Both the position numbers and the translations under genes were made by a program. From assembly GCA_944323875.1 (NCBI GenBank), contig CALUUH010000003.1, positions 62,001 to 126,000 on the forward strand: a stretch of DNA of 64,000 bases, in the 5' to 3' direction. This DNA is from Candidatus Gastranaerophilales bacterium. Lineage in GTDB: Bacteria; Cyanobacteriota; Vampirovibrionia; Gastranaerophilales; Gastranaerophilaceae. This document shows, one piece after another, positions 52,052 to 60,325 of the stretch (position 1 is its first letter; each line of letters opens with the position of its first letter). Under the pieces are notes generated by a model. It did not search any database. It was not told where the DNA came from and saw only the letters and a program-made list of their open reading frames with translations.

Positions 52052-52369
52052 ATGCAGCGAAAACTTGTATCCAGCGGCACAGGATGGAAATTATACATGC
52101 CAAAAGACGTATTAAAACTTTTGGGGTTTAATCCAAATGAAACAGAAGTACTTCTTAAAATAGATAAAAATAAACTGAAAATAACAAAAGCAGACCCTGA
52201 TAAAAATAATCAGGATCTGTTAATCAAAAAGTTTAACCGCTGCGGTAATGGTTACGGCATCTACATATCAAATTCAATAATCCAGTTTTTGGAAATTGAT
52301 CCGGAACTTGATGAAGTAAAATATACTATTGAAAATGATGTGCTTAATATTTCCAAAGCCGTATTATAG
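52052..52369 (+). CDS. Tandem AbrB-like DNA-binding protein
   Basis: 105 residues in two similar halves: RKLVSSGTGWKLYMPKDVLK...LKITKA and KKFNRCGNGYGIYISNSIIQ...LNISKA. Each looks like a SpoVT-AbrB swapped-hairpin, suggesting one chain makes the dimer-like unit. It could be a transcription regulator or an antitoxin without a toxin; no toxin gene is adjacent. Recognised by pattern only. GAGG before the ATG. It overlaps the convergent speE by six bases. Confidence 0.6.
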   Translation: MQRKLVSSGTGWKLYMPKDVLKLLGFNPNETEVLLKIDKNKLKITKADPDKNNQDLLIKKFNRCGNGYGIYISNSIIQFLEIDPELDEVKYTIENDVLNISKAVL

Positions 52370-53215
52370 CAGTTCTTTCAAATAGTTTGGCAAAGCAAAA
52401 CGTGCAAGATGATATTCTTTGTTATAAATCTTACAAGTTTTGGTAATATCTGCACAGCGTCTTTCATCAATATAAGAAAGCGGTTCAACTGTCTGTGAAC
52501 AGAACGCCCACGCCCAGTATCCGCCCGGATAAGTCGGAATATTTGAAGTATAAGTTGCGCAAATAGGGAAAACTTTTTTCAGCAAGTTATACATCTTTTT
52601 AATTTCTTCCTTATTTACAACCGGTGACTCTGACTGTGCCGCGACAATGCCGCCTTCTTTGAGTGAATTTTTTACGTTAGTATAAAATTCTTCTGTGAAC
52701 AATCCTTCTCCCGGCCCCATTGGATCTGTTGAATCTATCAGGACGATATCATATTCGTTTTTCTTGTCTTTGATAAATTCAATGGCATCTTCCACTCGTA
52801 TTTCAACTCTGCTGTCATCAAGTTTTCCCGCAATTGTCGGCAGGAATTCTTTGCACGCATCAATAACCATTCCGTCTATTTCGCAAAGAACAACTTTTTC
52901 AACAGTATCATGTTTCAAGACTTCTCTGACTGTGCCGCCGTCGCCGCCGCCTATCACAAGAACTGATTTTGGACATTTGTGGTTCATCATCGGGATATGA
53001 GCTATCATTTCGTGATAGTAAAATTCATCGCCTTCTGTTGTCATCATCAGATCATCCAGAGTCAGAACACGTCCAAGCTGGCTGTCTGTTTCAAAAATCT
53101 CTACTTTTTGAAAATCAGATTGTTTTGAAAACAAAATTTTACCGGCTTTAATTGCCACGCCGAATCCGCCCGGATTTATTTCGTTATAAAAACCGTTTTT
53201 AACACCATTTGTCAT
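52364..53215 (-). CDS. speE: Spermidine synthase
   Basis: Transfers aminopropyl from decarboxylated SAM to putrescine. 283 residues. FYNEINPGGFGVAIKAG, the DDLMMTTEGDEFYYHEMIAH loop, VLVIGGGDGGTVREVLKH (SAM-like binding), IDSTDPMGPGEGLFTEEFY with the catalytic Asp, and YPGGYWAWAFCSQ. It lies four bases downstream of the HIT gene. Confidence 0.95.
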   Translation of the reverse strand: MTNGVKNGFYNEINPGGFGVAIKAGKILFSKQSDFQKVEIFETDSQLGRVLTLDDLMMTTEGDEFYYHEMIAHIPMMNHKCPKSVLVIGGGDGGTVREVLKHDTVEKVVLCEIDGMVIDACKEFLPTIAGKLDDSRVEIRVEDAIEFIKDKKNEYDIVLIDSTDPMGPGEGLFTEEFYTNVKNSLKEGGIVAAQSESPVVNKEEIKKMYNLLKKVFPICATYTSNIPTYPGGYWAWAFCSQTVEPLSYIDERRCADITKTCKIYNKEYHLARFALPNYLKELL

Positions 53216-53218
53216 TTG

Positions 53219-53539
53219 CTATTCTCCTTTACTACCCATAACGTGTACATGCAGGTGAAAAACCTCCTGACCAGCTTCTTTTCCAGTATTAATTAAGGTT
53301 TTATATGCTTTTAGTCCGCATTTTTCAGCAACAGTCTTGACTGCGGCTAAAAGTTCACCCATAAGATTTTTATCATCTAATTCATTTAAAGAGGCAACAT
53401 GCACTTTCGGAACAACAAGCACATGTACCGGTGCTTTCGGGTTAATGTCATTAAAAGCGGCAACATAATCATTTTCATAAACAAATTCTGTTCCAAAGTC
53501 ACCACGTAAAATTTTACAAAAAATACAATCTTGTGTCAT
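53219..53539 (-). CDS. HIT family nucleotide hydrolase
   Basis: 106 residues. HINT-type: CIFCKILRGDFGTEFVYEND, APVHVLVVPKVH and the histidine triad EVFHLHVHVMG. It hydrolyses nucleoside phosphoramidates; the physiological role is unclear. The two cysteines of CIFC (zinc site) are present. Probably co-transcribed with speE. Confidence 0.93.
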   Translation of the reverse strand: MTQDCIFCKILRGDFGTEFVYENDYVAAFNDINPKAPVHVLVVPKVHVASLNELDDKNLMGELLAAVKTVAEKCGLKAYKTLINTGKEAGQEVFHLHVHVMGSKGE

Positions 53540-53663
53540 ACAGAATACCTCACTCTACATAGAATGTTATTATAAGATAAAATAAAAATCAATAATCAAC
53601 AAAGTTCTACCATCACTCTGTTTTTAAAAATTATGTATCAAATACAATTCTCATATTTGATAC

Positions 53664-53692
53664 TTGTCAAATAACAGCTTTTATAGTATATA
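53664..53692 (+). promoter_or_regulatory. Sigma-70-type promoter of the HEAT-queC operon
   Basis: TTGTCA (53664-53669), 17-base spacer, TATATA (53687-53692), 40 bases before the ATG at 53732. Confidence 0.55.
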
Positions 53693-53731
53693 TACACTAA
53701 AAGGGTGCGGGCTTTATAAGCGGAGCAGCTA

Positions 53732-54715
53732 ATGGATAACAAAGACAATCTTGATTTAAAATCTTTAGCCAGGGACTGCGGTTTATTTAGTGAATTACCG
53801 GCGGATGAAATTGTCCAAAAAATTTCAGATCTGGATAAATCTTATCAGAGCGGGGATTTGGTAAATATATATAATTACTTTTTGTCCGTTTCAACAAACC
53901 CTGACGTATTGATGAATGTAATCAGGCTTGCAGACAGATTTAGGGATCACTCAACCCTGTCTCCGCTTTTAGATATTCTGTTAATGAAAAATGCAGGCAC
54001 TCAGGAAATAAAAGAAAAATTTATTAATACACGCGTCATGTGTGCTAAAGCTATTGCTAATTATAAAGATACAACAACCGTAACACCGCTTTTATATTGT
54101 CTTAACAACAAGGACGAAAATTACAAAGTACGACTGGCATGCGCGGATGCTCTTGGCCGAATCGGCGACAGGTATGCAGTTGCGCCGCTAATCGAAGTGG
54201 TAAAAGATGAAGATGAAAAATCCGTATACTTAAAAGAGTCAGCAGCCTCAGCGCTCGGCATGTTAGGTGACTTACGTGCAATAGATCCGCTTGTAAGTAT
54301 TCTGGAATCCAACAAGGGTATATGGGATAAATTCACCTTTCTGAAAGAACGTGTAATTGAAGCTCTGGGAAAAATGCGGATAAGTAACAATGACAGAGTA
54401 TTTAACGCGCTTAAAGACTCCTTGCTTGATGAATCTCCGCAAATTCGTATCAATGCGATAGAAGCACTTATGGACAGCGACCATGAACTTGCTTACGATA
54501 CAATAAAACGCTGTTTGACAGAAGATGACGACTTTGAAGTTAAGAAAAATGCACTCATAGCCTTATACAATCTCGGCGGCCGCGAAATTCTTGATGAAGT
54601 TATAAGTTTGCCAATCTATTCAAGTGACTTAAAGGAAGAAGCGCAAAACATGATTGACGAATACGAAGACGAAGTTGTAGAAATATACAGAGATGACAGG
54701 AACAACCAGCAATGA
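53732..54715 (+). CDS. HEAT-repeat protein
   Basis: 327 residues of consecutive HEAT repeats from about 75 onward (VTPLLYCLNNKDENYKVRLA, CADALGRIGDRYAVAPLIEV, ASALGMLGDLRAIDPLVSIL, AIEALMDSDHELAYDTIKRC). Resembles PBS-lyase-type HEAT proteins, used as scaffolds. No membrane segment. The stop overlaps the queC start by four bases, so the pair is coupled. Function unknown. Confidence 0.8.
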   Translation: MDNKDNLDLKSLARDCGLFSELPADEIVQKISDLDKSYQSGDLVNIYNYFLSVSTNPDVLMNVIRLADRFRDHSTLSPLLDILLMKNAGTQEIKEKFINTRVMCAKAIANYKDTTTVTPLLYCLNNKDENYKVRLACADALGRIGDRYAVAPLIEVVKDEDEKSVYLKESAASALGMLGDLRAIDPLVSILESNKGIWDKFTFLKERVIEALGKMRISNNDRVFNALKDSLLDESPQIRINAIEALMDSDHELAYDTIKRCLTEDDDFEVKKNALIALYNLGGREILDEVISLPIYSSDLKEEAQNMIDEYEDEVVEIYRDDRNNQQ

Positions 54716-55374
54716 AATCAATAATTCTTCTCTCAGGAGGTTTGGATTCACTGGTAAGTCTGGGCCTTGGAATAGAAAAATATAATATAAAACTTGCCCT
54801 GACTTTTGATTACGGACAAAAATCCGCTGCTCAGGAAATTCAAGCCGCAAAAAGCATTTGCAAGCATTACAAAATTAAACACAAAGTTATAAAACTAAAC
54901 TGGCTGAAAAATATCACGCATACCTCGCTTGTATCTAATGATAAAATACCTGTCGGGAAAACACTTGAAGATCCGAATGAATCGGCAAAACTGGTTTGGG
55001 TGCCAAATCGTAACGGACTTTTCCTCAATATTGCCGCATCTTTTGCTGATGCTGAGGATTATGACTACATTCTTATAGGCGCAAACAAAGAAGAAGGTCA
55101 GACATTTCCGGACAATACTCAGGAATTTATTGACAGTCTCAATGTGGAATTTAAGTTTTCAACAAGAAAAAATCCGCAAGTTATTGCCCCCTTGATTAAT
55201 TGCGAAAAGAATGATATTGTTAAACTGGCATTGGAAAACAATATTCCGCTGGAATACGTCAGAAGCTGCTACCAAAACAGCGAAAAAAACTGCGGGTTAT
55301 GCGAATCCTGTATGCGTTTAAAAAAAGCTCTTATTGCAAATGATAATGAATATTATCTAAACAAATTATTTTAA
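54712..55374 (+). CDS. queC: QueC-like 7-cyano-7-deazaguanine synthase
   Basis: 220 residues. PP-loop IILLSGGLDSLVSLGLGIEK (about 3-22), LTFDYGQKSAAQEI, VWVPNRNGLFLNIAASFA, and the zinc site SCYQNSEKNCGLCESCMRLK. The family makes preQ0 for queuosine. The segment GANKEEGQTFPDNTQEFIDS differs from the usual GVNAVDYSGYPDCR, as in the divergent archaeal-type QueC proteins, so the exact reaction is less certain. The other que genes are not in the window. Confidence 0.8.
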   Translation: MKSIILLSGGLDSLVSLGLGIEKYNIKLALTFDYGQKSAAQEIQAAKSICKHYKIKHKVIKLNWLKNITHTSLVSNDKIPVGKTLEDPNESAKLVWVPNRNGLFLNIAASFADAEDYDYILIGANKEEGQTFPDNTQEFIDSLNVEFKFSTRKNPQVIAPLINCEKNDIVKLALENNIPLEYVRSCYQNSEKNCGLCESCMRLKKALIANDNEYYLNKLF

Positions 55375-55391
55375 AGGAGTATAAAACCAAA

Positions 55392-55949
55392 ATGATGAAA
55401 ACACTTCTTACAGACAAAGAAATAAAATATGAAGGCTGGCAGCTCTCTCCGCATTGGATTTACAAAAATTTCAAAATTCAAGGAGATGCAACTGTCGCTT
55501 TTATCGGGGAGTGTGAAGTTAAACTTACGGAAATGGTTGATATTGAGGACGTTATAAATAACGAACCTATTTACAGTAAATCAATGTTGAGTTTTATCTC
55601 CGAACAATTTAATGTCGGCTTAGTTGAAGGTGTTTTCAGGCAGAGATTGTTAATATGCATTATCAAAGAAGCTCTGGAAAAAAGAGGAATAAAAGTCACA
55701 AGAAACGGTGATGATTTGTTCGTAGACAATAAAAAACTTACAGTGTCAATCGCGACAAAATCACTCACGTCTATTCTTATCCATACCGGAATAAATATAA
55801 ATTCTGAGGGTGCTCCGGTCAGCGCATGCGGTTTATCCTGTGACTTAAACATAACAGATATTCAGGAATTTGCGACTGAAATTTTAACAAAATATGCAGA
55901 GGAATTAGATGATATTGTATTAGCAAGTACAAAAGTGAGAGGAGTTTAA
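55392..55949 (+). CDS. DUF366 family protein
   Basis: 185 residues. Begins LTDKEIKYEGWQLSPHWIYK and contains RQRLLICIIKEALEKRGIKV, RNGDDLFVDNKKLTVSIATK and HTGININSEGAPVSACGL, matching my memory of the uncharacterised DUF366 family. The function is unknown. Its placement after queC suggests a role near deazaguanine metabolism; inference only. Confidence 0.65.
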   Translation: MMKTLLTDKEIKYEGWQLSPHWIYKNFKIQGDATVAFIGECEVKLTEMVDIEDVINNEPIYSKSMLSFISEQFNVGLVEGVFRQRLLICIIKEALEKRGIKVTRNGDDLFVDNKKLTVSIATKSLTSILIHTGININSEGAPVSACGLSCDLNITDIQEFATEILTKYAEELDDIVLASTKVRGV

Positions 55950-55951
55950 TA

Positions 55952-56722
55952 ATGATGAGAGATGACAACGATATATTTGAGCAGGAGCACCAGCAACCGC
56001 AGCATATAAATTACAAAGAATATTCTAAAAAGGTTGCAAAAAATCCTAATGAAAGCATGATAATGTTTATATCTGCATTTTTTGTTATGCTGTTATTATT
56101 CTTAGGCATTGCAAAACAAATTTCTCCGGATGTCGATGTCGCAATAGGCGGTGATGACAGCAAAACCGATATTACCGTTGCAACAGATGCAGAAGACTAC
56201 GCAAAATCTTCTATAGACGAGCGTCTAAAACTTATCCAGATGGAAGATGCAGGTATGTCAGTGGGTAACGATTCTGATATTTTTGACGAAAGTCTTGAAG
56301 AAAGAGTTAAACTTCCTGCAAAATCAAATGATGCCCCTGAGCAGGAAACACAGGAAGTCGAAGCAACAATTCCGAATGATCCGCTTCCAACTGCCGAAGC
56401 TAGAAAAGAAGCGGTCTCTCAAAACATAGTAGAACATCCGACAGCTACACCGGAGCCGCAGCAGACTACAGAAGCGGTACAGTCTGAGCCGACACCGGTT
56501 AACGCTAAAGTTGTCGTAGGATATTACGCAACACCTGAACAGGCACAGGTAGCAAAAGGTATTTTGATGGATGCCGGCCTGAATATTAATCCTTTTGTCA
56601 AGCAAATAGGCGGAGCATACACTATACAAGTTGGTTCTTTCTCCTCACGCGAAAAAGCACAAACCGCTGCAAATGAACTTTTGAGAAATAACTTCCCTGC
56701 AAGAATTATTGTTGAACAATAA
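55952..56722 (+). CDS. SPOR-domain membrane protein
   Basis: 256 residues. Cytoplasmic N-terminus of about 35, one membrane helix (MIMFISAFFVMLLLFLGIA), a long acidic/Pro-rich linker and a C-terminal SPOR domain (VVVGYYATPEQAQVAKGILM, GGAYTIQVGSFSSREKAQTA). SPOR domains bind denuded peptidoglycan at division sites, so a division role is likely. Two bases after DUF366; terminator at 56763-56796. Confidence 0.88.
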   Translation: MMRDDNDIFEQEHQQPQHINYKEYSKKVAKNPNESMIMFISAFFVMLLLFLGIAKQISPDVDVAIGGDDSKTDITVATDAEDYAKSSIDERLKLIQMEDAGMSVGNDSDIFDESLEERVKLPAKSNDAPEQETQEVEATIPNDPLPTAEARKEAVSQNIVEHPTATPEPQQTTEAVQSEPTPVNAKVVVGYYATPEQAQVAKGILMDAGLNINPFVKQIGGAYTIQVGSFSSREKAQTAANELLRNNFPARIIVEQ

Positions 56723-56762
56723 ATGTTATTTGTATTTTAGGATTAAAAAATATGAAGAAAGC

Positions 56763-56796
56763 AAAAGGCGGCAAATAAGCCGCCTTTTAATTTTAG
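56763..56796. terminator. Bidirectional terminator
   Basis: AAAAGGCGGC-AAATAA-GCCGCCTTTT followed by AATTTT. It serves the SPOR gene and the convergent surE. Confidence 0.8.
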
Positions 56797-56797
56797 C

Positions 56798-57595
56798 TTA
56801 AAACCAGCTGCAATAGCCCTTGTCACGGCAAAGAATTTTGTCCAAATCTAACATTGTTTCAATGCGCGTCATCTCAAATGTCACCGGAGTGATAGAGATT
56901 TTATTATTTCTGACGGCCGCAAGATCGGTTCTTGCATCTTCGGGTTCTGTTATAAGTTCGCCGGCCATCCAGTAATAAACCTTTCCTCTTGGGTCAACGC
57001 GCTTTTCATAGTTGTCTGTAAACATCTTATTACCAAGTTCTGCAATGGCAATACCCGCAACATCTTCAGCATCAAGCGGAGGGATATTTATGTTTAATAT
57101 ACATTTTTTAGGGAATTCAAATTCCTTCAACTTCTCAAGTAATGCGCAAACAAAGTGTGCTGAAAATCTAAAATTTTCCGGTTCGTAATGCATACTTGCA
57201 AGAGAAACCGCTATACTTGGTACGCCCAGCATAGCGCCTTCCATAGCGCAGCTTACTGTTCCAGAATACAAGATATCTGACCCCAGATTAGGCCCGTGGT
57301 TTATACCGGAAATAACCAAATCCGGCTGTTCTTCCGGCGAAAGTATTGCGCTTATCCCGATTTTTACACAATCTCCCGGAGTTCCTGTTGTTACCCATGC
57401 CCGTTTGGCGCCGTAAACAGGTTCATCAAGTTCCTCAACGCGCAGCGGTGTGTGTAAAGTCAGCGAATGCCCTGCAGCGCTTCTTTCTCTGTCAGGTGCA
57501 ATAATATAAACATCATGTTTTTCTGACAGAGCTTCTGAAAGTGCTCTTATGCCGTTAGCCGCGATACCGTCGTCATTTGATATTAATATTTTCAT
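56798..57595 (-). CDS. surE: 5'-nucleotidase SurE
   Basis: 265 residues. MKILISNDDGIAANGIRALS with the metal-binding Asp pair, APDRERSAAGHSLTLHTPLR, TGTPGDCVKIGI, ISGINHGPNLGSDILYSGTV (metal Asn) and a GAMLGVPSIAVS segment. It hydrolyses nucleoside monophosphates and 3'-nucleotides. I chose the ATG at 57595 (AAAGGGA well spaced) over a TTG at 57601. Confidence 0.95.
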   Translation of the reverse strand: MKILISNDDGIAANGIRALSEALSEKHDVYIIAPDRERSAAGHSLTLHTPLRVEELDEPVYGAKRAWVTTGTPGDCVKIGISAILSPEEQPDLVISGINHGPNLGSDILYSGTVSCAMEGAMLGVPSIAVSLASMHYEPENFRFSAHFVCALLEKLKEFEFPKKCILNINIPPLDAEDVAGIAIAELGNKMFTDNYEKRVDPRGKVYYWMAGELITEPEDARTDLAAVRNNKISITPVTFEMTRIETMLDLDKILCRDKGYCSWF

Positions 57596-57740
57596 ATCCA
57601 ATCCCTTTCTAAAACATATATCTGCCTTATAATATGATACACTTTATTCCGGCAAAATTCCAGTATCTAAAACGATTATGAACTTTTGTAAAGAATTGAT
57701 AAAATATTGAATGAATATAGCAATTATATATCAAAAAAAT

Positions 57741-57877
57741 ACTTTATATATATGAACACGAGGAAATGCTTGAAATTGAGGAATCAACGAAATTTTAAGC
57801 ACACTACACTTCACACTATTTACGAGGAATGATTTAAAGTTTGCATTCCAGGGCCCCTTAAAAAGGGCTCTTTTTTT
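57741..57877 (+). ncRNA. Possible small RNA
   Basis: ACTTTATATA (57741-57750) with GTAAAGAATTGAT 39 bases upstream, then about 100 nt with no long frame (two tiny frames of 12 and 26 codons), then CCCTT-AAAA-AAGGG with seven T (57871-57877). Promoter-like and terminator-like ends bracket a non-coding segment. Not proven. Confidence 0.3.
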
Positions 57878-57883
57878 GCACAC

Positions 57884-58073
57884 AGGTGTGCTCTTATACA
57901 TTGGAACGATTAACCAGAAGGCGTCTTTTTGTGAAAAATAAAGATGCAATTCAAATATAGAAGGCGACTTTTTATCATCAATGTCGATAGTGTTGAGCAG
58001 AGGCACGAACGGCATGAGAGAACGCGAGCACGTAGCAGGTGTGCTTTTATACATTGGAACGGCCAAGCAGAAG
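57884..58073 (+). repeat. Pair of 37-nt direct repeats
   Basis: 57884-57920 and 58037-58073 both read AGGTGTGCT.TTATACATTG then GAACG...AA.CAGAAG, with five differences. Separation is 153 bases. The first copy begins just after the hairpin with T-run. Confidence 0.7.
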
Positions 58074-58158
58074 TTTATCGCCAAAGCAAGAAAAGTCACG
58101 CGTTGCAACATAACAAGCGCACAATACATTAAAACGCCGTAATTAAAGCATAAATATC

Positions 58159-58293
58159 CTATTTATTCAGCAAAAATACTTCTGCAAGTTTGCCGCCTTT
58201 GCGGTCAAATTTTATCTCTTTTTTATCTGATATCGGGGTATATTCAGGTTTCTGATAATTGATTAAAAATTTCATAAATTCCGGACTAAACAT
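58159..58293 (-). CDS. Small hypothetical protein (44 aa)
   Basis: Starts MFSPEFMKFLINYQKPEY with AAAGGA five bases upstream. It contains KKEIKFDRKGGKLAEVFLLN. No known family. A TTATATATATACC promoter-like element lies about 40 bases upstream. The frame is open to 58353 but without ribosome-binding site there. Confidence 0.5.
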   Translation of the reverse strand: MFSPEFMKFLINYQKPEYTPISDKKEIKFDRKGGKLAEVFLLNK

Positions 58294-58445
58294 ATATTTC
58301 CTTTTCCACACTAAAATAACAACACTACACATCTGGTATATATATAAAAACATAAATTTTGAAAATATTGTGATTTTTTTACAAAATTTTTACATAAATT
58401 AATATTGAAATATTTTAATGATATACTATACAATAGGAGAGACAA

Positions 58446-59114
58446 ATGGCACAGTCATCGTTTATAGATATAATTACCCCTGTAATGGTAGGGCCTTCAA
58501 GTTCACACACAGCCGGCGCTGTACGGTTGGGACTTCTTGCACGCAATGTATATGACGCAAAACCTCACAAGATTACATTCAGGTTGTATAATTCTTATGC
58601 GCAAACAGGATTTGGACACGGCACGGATAAAGGTTTACTGGCTGGAGTTCTGGGACTTTCCGTGGATGATAAAAGAATTCGAAACGTTTTTGACCTGCCG
58701 GAAGCAAAACTCATTGCTTATGAATTTGAGTATCTGGAAGATTTTAACAGACACCCGAACGCTGTTGACTTTATTTTTGAAGGTGATTTGAATATGTTTG
58801 TGGCCGGCGATAGTGTTGGCGCAGGTGAAGTCGTTATTAGAAAAATCAACGATTTTACCGTCAAATTCACCGGCAAATTTAACACTTTACTGCTTGTTTA
58901 CCGTGATGTGCCCGGAATGATCTCCAGAGTTACAAAACTTATTCAAGAACGCAACATTAACATTGCCTCTTTACATTGTGACAGATATGCAAAAGGTGAA
59001 GAAGCCTCTATGTGTATATGCCTTGACGGTGAACTTGATGAAGAAATACTAAAGCTCATAGAAGGCATTGAAAATTTGTATCTTGTACGGTATGTAAAAA
59101 AATTGGAACAGTAA
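58446..59114 (+). CDS. sdaAB: L-serine ammonia-lyase, beta subunit
   Basis: 222 residues. Iron-sulfur serine dehydratase beta chain: FIDIITPVMVGPSSSHTAGA (about 6-25), YNSYAQTGFGHGTDKGLLAG, then a C-terminal ACT domain (LLLVYRDVPGMISRVTKLIQ). Together with the next gene it converts L-serine to pyruvate and ammonia. AGGAGAG precedes the ATG. Start and stop are unambiguous. Confidence 0.94.
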   Translation: MAQSSFIDIITPVMVGPSSSHTAGAVRLGLLARNVYDAKPHKITFRLYNSYAQTGFGHGTDKGLLAGVLGLSVDDKRIRNVFDLPEAKLIAYEFEYLEDFNRHPNAVDFIFEGDLNMFVAGDSVGAGEVVIRKINDFTVKFTGKFNTLLLVYRDVPGMISRVTKLIQERNINIASLHCDRYAKGEEASMCICLDGELDEEILKLIEGIENLYLVRYVKKLEQ

Positions 59115-59117
59115 ATT

Positions 59118-60002
59118 ATGATAGAAAAAGATATTAATTCGTTTGAACAGTTGTATAAAGCTTGCAATATTGCCAATGTAGCTATTTATAAAGTTGCCCA
59201 GACAAGGGAAGCTTACCTCTCAGAAAAAACAGAACTAGAGGTCAGAAAAACAGTTAAGAGAAGTCTTGATGCAATGAAAGCAGCCATTAAGTCAGGATTA
59301 AAATCAAATGAACTCTCGCTGAGCGGTATGTGCGGGGCTGATTGCGAAAAGCTGCAAAAACGTTTTTCTTCTAAAGGCGCAATTTTTGGGAAAACTTTTG
59401 AAAAAATCACGACTTACGCACTTGCAACAAGCGAGGAAAATCTAAGAATGGGTGTTATTGTGGCTTGTCCGACAGCAGGTTCCTGCGGAATTGTCCCTTC
59501 TGTACTTGTTGCAGCGGCGGAAGATTTTAATATATCAGAAGAAGATCAGATTAATGCGCTCATAACTGCAGGTGAAATAGGGCGTATTATCTCCAATAAA
59601 GTTGCTCTTGCGGGTGCTGTTGCGGGATGTCAGGCCGAATGCGGCGTTGCATCGGCTATGGCGGCAGGCGCTTTGACTCAGATGCGCGGCGGCTCTATTA
59701 AGCAGATTTTTAATGCGGTGGCTCTTGCTATGAAAAATTTACTGGGGCTCACCTGTGATCCTGTATGCGGACTTGTTGAAATACCTTGTGTAAAACGTAA
59801 TGCTTTTCTGGCAATACATGCCGTAACCGCAAGTGAACTGGCGCTTGCCGGTATTGAATCCAAAATTCCGCTTGACGAAATTATTGATGCTCTTGAACAA
59901 ACCGGCAAACTCATGTCGCCAACACTCAAAGAAAGTTCTCAGGCCGGTCTTGCTAAGACTAAAACCGCTATAACGCTTGAAAACAGACTTTTTAAAAAAT
60001 AG
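59118..60002 (+). CDS. sdaAA: L-serine ammonia-lyase, alpha subunit
   Basis: 294 residues, three bases after sdaAB. Cluster ligands and motifs: VACPTAGSCGIVPSVLVAAA (Cys near residue 115), GCQAECGVASAMAAGALTQM, GLTCDPVCGLVEIPCVKRNA. The iron-sulfur cluster makes it oxygen-sensitive, which fits an anaerobe. Confidence 0.95.
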   Translation: MIEKDINSFEQLYKACNIANVAIYKVAQTREAYLSEKTELEVRKTVKRSLDAMKAAIKSGLKSNELSLSGMCGADCEKLQKRFSSKGAIFGKTFEKITTYALATSEENLRMGVIVACPTAGSCGIVPSVLVAAAEDFNISEEDQINALITAGEIGRIISNKVALAGAVAGCQAECGVASAMAAGALTQMRGGSIKQIFNAVALAMKNLLGLTCDPVCGLVEIPCVKRNAFLAIHAVTASELALAGIESKIPLDEIIDALEQTGKLMSPTLKESSQAGLAKTKTAITLENRLFKK

Positions 60003-60012
60003 ATTAAGATTT

Positions 60013-60066
60013 GTAACATTTCTTACCCGATCAGGCAATTTCCTCTGACATAAAATACTTTATATA
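60013..60066 (+). promoter_or_regulatory. Promoter region with GTAACATTTCTTAC site
   Basis: GTAACATTTCTTAC (60013-60026) is a near-palindrome fitting GTA-N8-TAC, followed after 30 bases by ACTTTATATA (60057-60066). GTA-N8-TAC is the NtcA/CRP-family consensus of cyanobacteria; whether such a regulator exists here is unknown. Confidence 0.4.
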
Positions 60067-60107
60067 TATATAAGATATAAGGAGTATAAAACCGAGGAGT
60101 CAAAACA

Positions 60108-60299
60108 ATGGGTATGGATGCTATATCAAAAATTGATAGAATAGACAGAAGTGATAAACCGCAGGTCAATAGAATATCATTTGCAGACGGATTTGATAAT
60201 TTCATGAATAAATTGCGTTCAGGCCAGCCGGTTATCGGTAATTTGCTGAATGGACAAGCTGTACCGCCGCAGGCTGATCAACAGGCTTTCCGCAGCTAG
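60108..60299 (+). CDS. Small hypothetical protein (63 aa)
   Basis: MGMDAISKIDRIDRSDKPQV start; the middle ISFADGFDNFMNKLRSGQP forms a helix and the tail is Gln/Pro-rich (AVPPQADQQAFRS). GAGGAG precedes the ATG. No signal peptide, no known family. Its promoter element matches those of the 55-aa gene (48472) and the glycine-zipper gene (22086). Confidence 0.6.
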   Translation: MGMDAISKIDRIDRSDKPQVNRISFADGFDNFMNKLRSGQPVIGNLLNGQAVPPQADQQAFRS

Positions 60300-60325
60300 G
60301 CGCTTTTATTTCAAAAAAGTTTGTG

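Larger units (their letters stand above)
57602..58158. other. Gap with possible small RNA and a pair of 37-nt repeats
   Basis: Holds an ACTTTATATA element (57741-57750), a hairpin with T-run (57851-57877), two 37-nt direct repeats (57884-57920, 58037-58073; 32 of 37 identical) and the GAGCAGAGGCACGAACGGCA stretch (57996). Open frames in both strands (57731-58132) are translations of these repeats. Confidence 0.55.

Noticed and set aside
57731..58132. Open frames on both strands with repeated VPMYKSTP
   Set aside because: The repeated peptide comes from the 37-nt direct repeats; no start signals.
58368..58386. Possible Rex operator TTGTGATTTTTTTACAAA upstream of sdaAB
   Set aside because: One base short of the usual 18-bp Rex site and lacking the inner TTCACAA half, in very AT-rich DNA.
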